From: Flavobacterium sp. LHD-85
GTDB taxonomy: Bacteria; Bacteroidota; Bacteroidia; Flavobacteriales; Flavobacteriaceae
Direction of reading: 5' to 3'
DNA: 64,000 nucleotides
NCBI RefSeq assembly: GCF_030929595.1
Contig: NZ_JAVFVR010000003.1
Location: 248,001-312,000 of the forward strand
Part shown: positions 59,274 through 64,000 of the stretch, piece after piece
How the letters are laid out: each line of letters opens with the position of its first letter
Numbering within the stretch: the stretch's first letter is position 1
Notes under the pieces: model-generated
What the model saw: only the letters and a program-made list of their open reading frames with translations
Database searches by the model: none
Told to the model about the DNA's origin: nothing
Position numbers and translations under genes: made by a program

Positions 59274-61715
59274 TTAAATTTCTTGTTTCAATTTCTTAAA
59301 AAGAATTTTTATTTTTCCGTCTAAATCAGAAAATGTAGCTTTAAGATCAATCGTGTTTAGATCTTCTTTTTCCAAATCTTTTAAAAGTTCACCAATTTCG
59401 TTCGACTGGATTTGTTTGAACATGGGAGCAATACGATGCGCTATAGATTTTATTTCATCATGATTTTGCTCTCGTACAGCAGTTTTCAAAAGCTCGATAT
59501 TTTCTACAGTGGTTTCTATAAAAGATTTTAATACTTCTTTCAAGGCAGATTCGTCCTGGCCTAAAAAGTCTCTCAAAGTTTCTAAAGAATACAATTGAGA
59601 ACTGTTTTTGTTTACAGTCTCTGTAGATTCGGTTACAGGAACTTCTTCATGATCTAAAATATGCTGAATAGTTTCCAGTAAAATTTTTGGCGAATAAGGT
59701 TTTTTTATAACTGTAGTAAAACCAGCATTTTTATAAACTGAAAGATCCAAATCGGTACGGCCAGTCAAGGCGATTACAGGCTGATTTTTAAAAACTGTTT
59801 CTGGAAGCTCGCGAAGTTTTTCTAAAAATAGAAATCCGTCTACTTCTGGCATTTGAATATCGGTAATAACAAAATCAAAAGGAGTGGTTTGAATTGTTTC
59901 TAAGGCCTTCACAGGATTAGTAAACGAAAATACTTGATGTTGTTCTTGTTTTAAAACACCGCTCGTCAGATTCAAAAGATTGATGTCATCGTCTACAACA
60001 ATAAAAGTTTGTTTTTTTGTGCTTTTTGATGGTTTGTTTTTAGCATCATTTAAAGCAATATTTCCCTGACTGCTATCAAACAATAATGGCAGCTGAATTG
60101 TAAATGTACTTCCTTTTCCAAAAATACTTTCTAAGCTTAAACTTCCACCAAGAATAGAAATAATCTTTTGGCAGATTGATAAACCTAAACCTGTTCCACC
60201 ATATTTTTTTTCAATCCCTTCATTGGCTTGAGCAAATTCTTCAAAAACCAATTTCTGATTGGCTTTTTCTATCCCAATTCCAGTATCTTGAATAGAAATG
60301 GTAAAAAACTGCTCGTCATTTGCGTAAGCAGCAATCCGAATATGACCTTCTTCGGTAAACTTATAAGCATTTCCAATAATGTTGGTTAGGATTTGCTTTA
60401 AGCGAAAAGGATCGCCAACAATTCGTTTCTGAAACTGGTCGTCTACATTGATAATAAGATCAATGTCTTTTTGTTTGTAAACCGTTTGAATATTTCGGGC
60501 AACATCTTCAATAATCTCAGGTAAAGAAAACGGAACTTTTTCTATAGAGATTTTTCCCGCTTCGATTTGAGAGAAGTCTAATAAATCTTGAACAAGCTGC
60601 GTAATATATTCAGAAGAATTTTTAATGTTTTTAACGAAATAAGATTGCTTGGTATTAACGTCTGAATTGCCTAAAAGTTCGGAATAACCCACGATAGTGC
60701 TCAAAGGTGTTTTCAAATCGTGACTTACGGTCGAAATCAATTGTTCACGGCTTTTGAGCAGATTTTTGGTTTTAAAATTAGCAATTTCAAGCTGTTTCTT
60801 ATACAGTTGAGATTTTGAATAATCGCTGACAATTAGAATCGAGAAAAATACCGTAAGTAACAAACCGATCACAGCAGAAGCCGTTACAATTTCGTTAACT
60901 CTTTTTAATGATTTTTCTTTTAATGAGTTGTTTTTTATCGAATTAATGATAATCTCTCGTTCAATAATTCGAAGTATTTTTCTAAGCTGATCAGAAATCG
61001 CAATTTCATTTTGAAGCAGTTTGTTTTCTTCAAAATTCAAAGATTCTTTCTTCTTTTCGGCTTTTAATTTTACGGAACTCAGAAGTTTTTTTGAATTTGC
61101 TAAAATCGAATCAGATGCTTTTTTACTCAGCGTATTGGTGCTGTCATCAGGAATATTCGAATTCAAATAATCCACGTATCGTTGTAAAACACTTCGCTGG
61201 TAACTTCCAAGCTGATTTGGGTTTCTGGTGAAATCCTGAAGTTCGAGTTTCCTTAGGTTAAACTCCATTTTTGTGATTTCATCAATAGCGTTATTTACAG
61301 AAGTTTCATCGTCTGCTTTATTCTTTATTTCTCGCAACTGCTTGATGTTTTCTGTTTTTTCTGCTAAGAAATAAGTAACACTATCCAAAAGTGTTTTCTG
61401 GTATTCTGTTGTAACTATTTGTTTTAGAGTGTCGATTCGTTTACGAAGCGAATCGGTTTCGATCAGATAATTTTTAAAATCTTTTTCGGAGTTATTTTGA
61501 ATCGTTTGTCTGGCAAGACTTTCAGTCTTGTAAACATTAGAGTATAATCTGCTGACTCTTATGATTTTGGTTTTTTCTAAAGCAATTTTGTCTTCTAGCT
61601 TATTGTAAACGACATTTTCAGAATAAAGAAACCACCCAACTGTAACAACCAAAGCCAATAATGCAACATAGCTGAATAAAACTTTGATTGCGGTGTAACT
61701 TCTTTTGGTCTCCAT
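59274..61715 (-). CDS. Hybrid sensor histidine kinase with receiver and HPt domains
   Basis: An 813-residue kinase. Two membrane helices (about 12-30 and 285-303) flank a long helical sensor region. The HisKA motif is LISTVSHDLKTPLSTIVGYSELL. The ATPase has the N box IVNxxGNAYKF-type and GTGLGLSICQKI. A receiver domain (IVVDDDINLLNL, DFVITDIQMPEVDG) and a C-terminal HPt domain with His in IAHRIAPMFKQ follow. The HPt could phosphorylate the convergent sigma-54 activator. The sensed signal is unknown. Confidence 0.9.
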   Translation of the reverse strand: METKRSYTAIKVLFSYVALLALVVTVGWFLYSENVVYNKLEDKIALEKTKIIRVSRLYSNVYKTESLARQTIQNNSEKDFKNYLIETDSLRKRIDTLKQIVTTEYQKTLLDSVTYFLAEKTENIKQLREIKNKADDETSVNNAIDEITKMEFNLRKLELQDFTRNPNQLGSYQRSVLQRYVDYLNSNIPDDSTNTLSKKASDSILANSKKLLSSVKLKAEKKKESLNFEENKLLQNEIAISDQLRKILRIIEREIIINSIKNNSLKEKSLKRVNEIVTASAVIGLLLTVFFSILIVSDYSKSQLYKKQLEIANFKTKNLLKSREQLISTVSHDLKTPLSTIVGYSELLGNSDVNTKQSYFVKNIKNSSEYITQLVQDLLDFSQIEAGKISIEKVPFSLPEIIEDVARNIQTVYKQKDIDLIINVDDQFQKRIVGDPFRLKQILTNIIGNAYKFTEEGHIRIAAYANDEQFFTISIQDTGIGIEKANQKLVFEEFAQANEGIEKKYGGTGLGLSICQKIISILGGSLSLESIFGKGSTFTIQLPLLFDSSQGNIALNDAKNKPSKSTKKQTFIVVDDDINLLNLTSGVLKQEQHQVFSFTNPVKALETIQTTPFDFVITDIQMPEVDGFLFLEKLRELPETVFKNQPVIALTGRTDLDLSVYKNAGFTTVIKKPYSPKILLETIQHILDHEEVPVTESTETVNKNSSQLYSLETLRDFLGQDESALKEVLKSFIETTVENIELLKTAVREQNHDEIKSIAHRIAPMFKQIQSNEIGELLKDLEKEDLNTIDLKATFSDLDGKIKILFKKLKQEI

Positions 61716-61840
61716 ATTTTGCTGAAAGATTTGAGGGAATTGGGGTATTATTAAAACATTGCAATTTATCTAAAAAAATCTGTTTTACGAAGAGTAAAAC
61801 TGCCCAATATGTTACATAATTGTAAGGTCTACAAAGAAAA

Positions 61841-61871
61841 ACAGCCGTAGATTATGTAAATCTACGGCTGT
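61841..61871 (-). terminator. Terminator after the S9 peptidase
   Basis: ACAGCCGTAGATT pairs with AATCTACGGCTGT; on the minus strand a T run follows. Confidence 0.82.
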
Positions 61872-61890
61872 CAAAATATCATTTTATGAA

Positions 61891-63792
61891 TTACAAAGTC
61901 TCATCTAACCATTTGAAGAATTCACCTTGCCAAACTTGAGCGTTCTGTGGTTTTAAAACCCAGTGATTTTCGTCTGGGAAATAAACAAAACGGCTTTTGA
62001 TTCCTCTTAACTGAGCAGCCTGAAAAGCTTCTTGTCCTTGTCCAATTGGCACACGGAAATCTTTTCCTCCTTGGAAAATTAAAATTGGCTTATTCCAGTT
62101 TTGTACCAAAGTTGCAGGGTTGAAAGTAGTATACGCTTTTTGCGCTACTGCGTTATCTTTTTCCCAGTAAGGTCCACCGAAATCCCAGTTGTTGAAGAAA
62201 ACTTCCTCGGTAGTTCCTAACATAGAAACGGTATTGAAAACTCCATCATGAGCGATAAAAGTTTTAAAACGGTTTTTGTGAATTCCTGCTAAATAAAATA
62301 CAGAATATCCTCCATAACTAGCACCAACGCATCCTAAACGGCTTTTGTCAACATAGCTTTCTTTTGCTACATCATCAATTGCAGAAAGGTAATCGTCCAT
62401 AACTTGTCCGCCCCAATCTTTACTGATTTGTTCGTTCCACTCAACTCCGTGTCCTGGCATTCCGCGACGGTTTGGAGCTACTACTACATAACCTTTGGCA
62501 GCCATTAAAGAGAAATTCCAACGGAAAGAATATGATTGTGTCAACGCACTTTGAGGGCCACCTTGGCAGAATAATAAAGTTGGATATTTTTTCGAAGCAT
62601 CAAAGTTTGGAGGAAGAATTACCCAAACCAACATTTTTTTACCGTCAGTCGTCGTAACATAACGTTTTTCGGTTTTGCTTAATGCTAAAGTTTTATAAGT
62701 ATCTGTATTTACATTTGATAATTGTTTCCAAGTATTTTTCTTCAAATTGAAAGAATAAATCTCACCAGCATGATTCATGTCTGTTCTTGTAACGATAATA
62801 TCATCACTAGAGAAACCAATTAAATCATTTACATCAAAATCTCCATTTGTCAATTGACGAACATTGATTGCGATTTTAGTTAAACCTGGAAAATTAACAG
62901 AGAAAAGTTGTTTTGTTCCGTCAATTGGAGCCACAAAAAATACCGTTCTTCCGTCTTTGCTCCAGATGAAATTATCTACAGTTCCGTCCCAGTTTGCAGT
63001 TAAGTTTGTTTTGATTCCTTTAAACTCAACAATAATGTCGTTTTTATCAGATTCGTAACCGTCACGTTTCATTTGCAACCAAGATAAATTTCCTGTTGGC
63101 GAAAATTGCGGAGCAGTATCGTAACCTAAATTACCTTCTGTTTTATTAGTTGTTTTTTGAGTTTCTAAGTTGTACTCATAAATATCTGTGTTGGTAGAAA
63201 TTGCATAAGCTGTTCCTGCTTTTTTCTTGCACACATAAAAAATGCTTTTGCTGTCTGGAGACCAGATATAATCTTCGTCACCGCCAAAAGGTTTTTGCGG
63301 AGAATCGAAAGTTTCACCTTTTAAGATGTCGATTCCTTTTGCTCCTTCTTTATTTTCTTTATAAAAAACGTGATTAAATTTTCCTTCGTTCCAAGTATCC
63401 CAGTGACGATAATCCAATCCGTCATAAATTTGAGCATCAGATTTTGTTAGACTCGGATAGAAATCTTTACCTAAAACTTTATCAATTTTTACTTCTTCAT
63501 TGTAAACGACAAATTTTCCGTCAGGCGAAATATTTTTATCAGCCAAAATTTCTTTAGTGTCTTTAATTTCGGTTGCAGTTCCTCCGTTTACAGGAATCGT
63601 GTAGATTTTAGAAGTCGATTTGTTATCGGCCACAGAAGGCGTTGAAACTTTAAAAACGACATTTTTTGCATCTTTAGAAATGCCAAGAGGTGTCACTCTT
63701 CCTAATTTCCATAACAATTCTGGAGACATTACATTTTGTCCGATAGCATTTAAACTCATCATTATTAAGGTTGTTAATACTACTTTTTTCAT
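61891..63792 (-). CDS. S9-family serine peptidase (prolyl oligopeptidase type)
   Basis: A 633-residue secreted peptidase. The ATG at 63,792 gives a clean signal peptide (KKVVLTTLIMMSLNAIGQ); an upstream TTG would add two residues. The N-terminal part is a beta-propeller (repeated YDTAPQFSPTGNLSWLQ and FIWSKDGRTVFFVAP), the C-terminal part an alpha/beta hydrolase with Ser in GASYGGYSVFY, Asp in GGKDFRVP and His in ENHWVL. It resembles dipeptidyl-peptidase or acylaminoacyl-peptidase; the precise specificity is not readable. Confidence 0.9.
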   Translation of the reverse strand: MKKVVLTTLIMMSLNAIGQNVMSPELLWKLGRVTPLGISKDAKNVVFKVSTPSVADNKSTSKIYTIPVNGGTATEIKDTKEILADKNISPDGKFVVYNEEVKIDKVLGKDFYPSLTKSDAQIYDGLDYRHWDTWNEGKFNHVFYKENKEGAKGIDILKGETFDSPQKPFGGDEDYIWSPDSKSIFYVCKKKAGTAYAISTNTDIYEYNLETQKTTNKTEGNLGYDTAPQFSPTGNLSWLQMKRDGYESDKNDIIVEFKGIKTNLTANWDGTVDNFIWSKDGRTVFFVAPIDGTKQLFSVNFPGLTKIAINVRQLTNGDFDVNDLIGFSSDDIIVTRTDMNHAGEIYSFNLKKNTWKQLSNVNTDTYKTLALSKTEKRYVTTTDGKKMLVWVILPPNFDASKKYPTLLFCQGGPQSALTQSYSFRWNFSLMAAKGYVVVAPNRRGMPGHGVEWNEQISKDWGGQVMDDYLSAIDDVAKESYVDKSRLGCVGASYGGYSVFYLAGIHKNRFKTFIAHDGVFNTVSMLGTTEEVFFNNWDFGGPYWEKDNAVAQKAYTTFNPATLVQNWNKPILIFQGGKDFRVPIGQGQEAFQAAQLRGIKSRFVYFPDENHWVLKPQNAQVWQGEFFKWLDETL

Positions 63793-63897
63793 AATCAAAT
63801 TATTCTATTTTTTGTGGTGCTAAAAATACAACATTTAAATTCCAAGTTGTTAAATTCCAAATCCCAAATTTTGTTAAAGTTTATTACTGTCACCCTA

Positions 63898-63940
63898 AGC
63901 GAAGTCGAAGGGCGCATAGTTGAGAGGCTTCGACTCCGCT
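63898..63940. repeat. Intergenic palindrome with AGCGAAGTCGAAG arms
   Basis: Arms at 63,898-63,910 and 63,928-63,940 match with one mismatch. The arm phrase also occurs at 4249. It is another member of the dispersed repeat family. Confidence 0.65.
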
Positions 63941-64000
63941 CAGCCTGATAAAGATTTTAAATGAACTTTAATTACTTATATGGTTCAAAAAAATTATTAT

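Overview
The window looks like a Flavobacterium-type chromosome (Bacteroidota, Flavobacteriaceae). The evidence is AT-rich DNA, a SusD-family lipoprotein tail at the left edge, a type B succinate dehydrogenase set (sdhC-sdhA-sdhB), mevalonate-pathway HMG-CoA synthase, and many promoters of the Bacteroidota form TTG-N19..21-TAnnTTTG. Small dispersed palindromic repeats typical of such genomes lie between genes.

Region 1 (1-22.9 kb) is core chromosome. It holds the SusD C-terminus, an AIM24-family protein, ferritin, a Xaa-Pro aminopeptidase, a run of small accessory genes (two GNAT acetyltransferases, an NTF2-like protein, a LytTR membrane regulator with a probable direct-repeat operator), HMG-CoA synthase, sdhCAB, a DeoR-type regulator, a nitrilase-fold amidase, two lipoproteins, a long tetratricopeptide-like protein and methylmalonyl-CoA epimerase. 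It ends at a tRNA gene with anticodon CAU.

Region 2 (22,902-47,768) is a mobilizable genomic island of about 24.9 kb inserted in the 3' part of that tRNA. A 44-bp direct repeat of the tRNA 3' end marks both borders, and a tyrosine recombinase sits just inside the right border. The left part carries an excisionase-like protein, a VapE-type helicase, a toprim primase, a BfmA-like mobilization protein and a relaxase. A cluster of TAGGTA iterons (possible replication origin) and a long hairpin (possible oriT) lie among these genes. No conjugation (type IV secretion) genes are seen, so transfer would need a helper. The middle is a graveyard of gene fragments (DUF1016, DnaC-like ATPase, XRE tail, vWA) plus a few unknown proteins. 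The cargo is anti-phage defence: a three-gene CBASS operon (Nudix-domain effector, CD-NTase, stand-alone E2-like protein), then a type I restriction-modification operon (half-size HsdS, HsdM, full HsdS, DUF3800 protein, possible RNase, HsdR, SprT-like metallopeptidase). Two unannotated small RNA genes on the minus strand are predicted, one divergent from the CBASS operon and one inside the restriction operon; each has a promoter and terminator readable in the sequence.

Region 3 (47.8-64 kb) is core chromosome again. It starts with a Vsr-like endonuclease and a cytosine methyltransferase directly beside the island border. Then come riboflavin synthase, pdxA, and a YceD-rpmF-fabH-accB-accC cluster for ribosome and fatty-acid synthesis. 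A five-gene tandem array of PepSY-like secreted proteins, a sigma-54 response regulator, a hybrid histidine kinase and an S9 peptidase follow.
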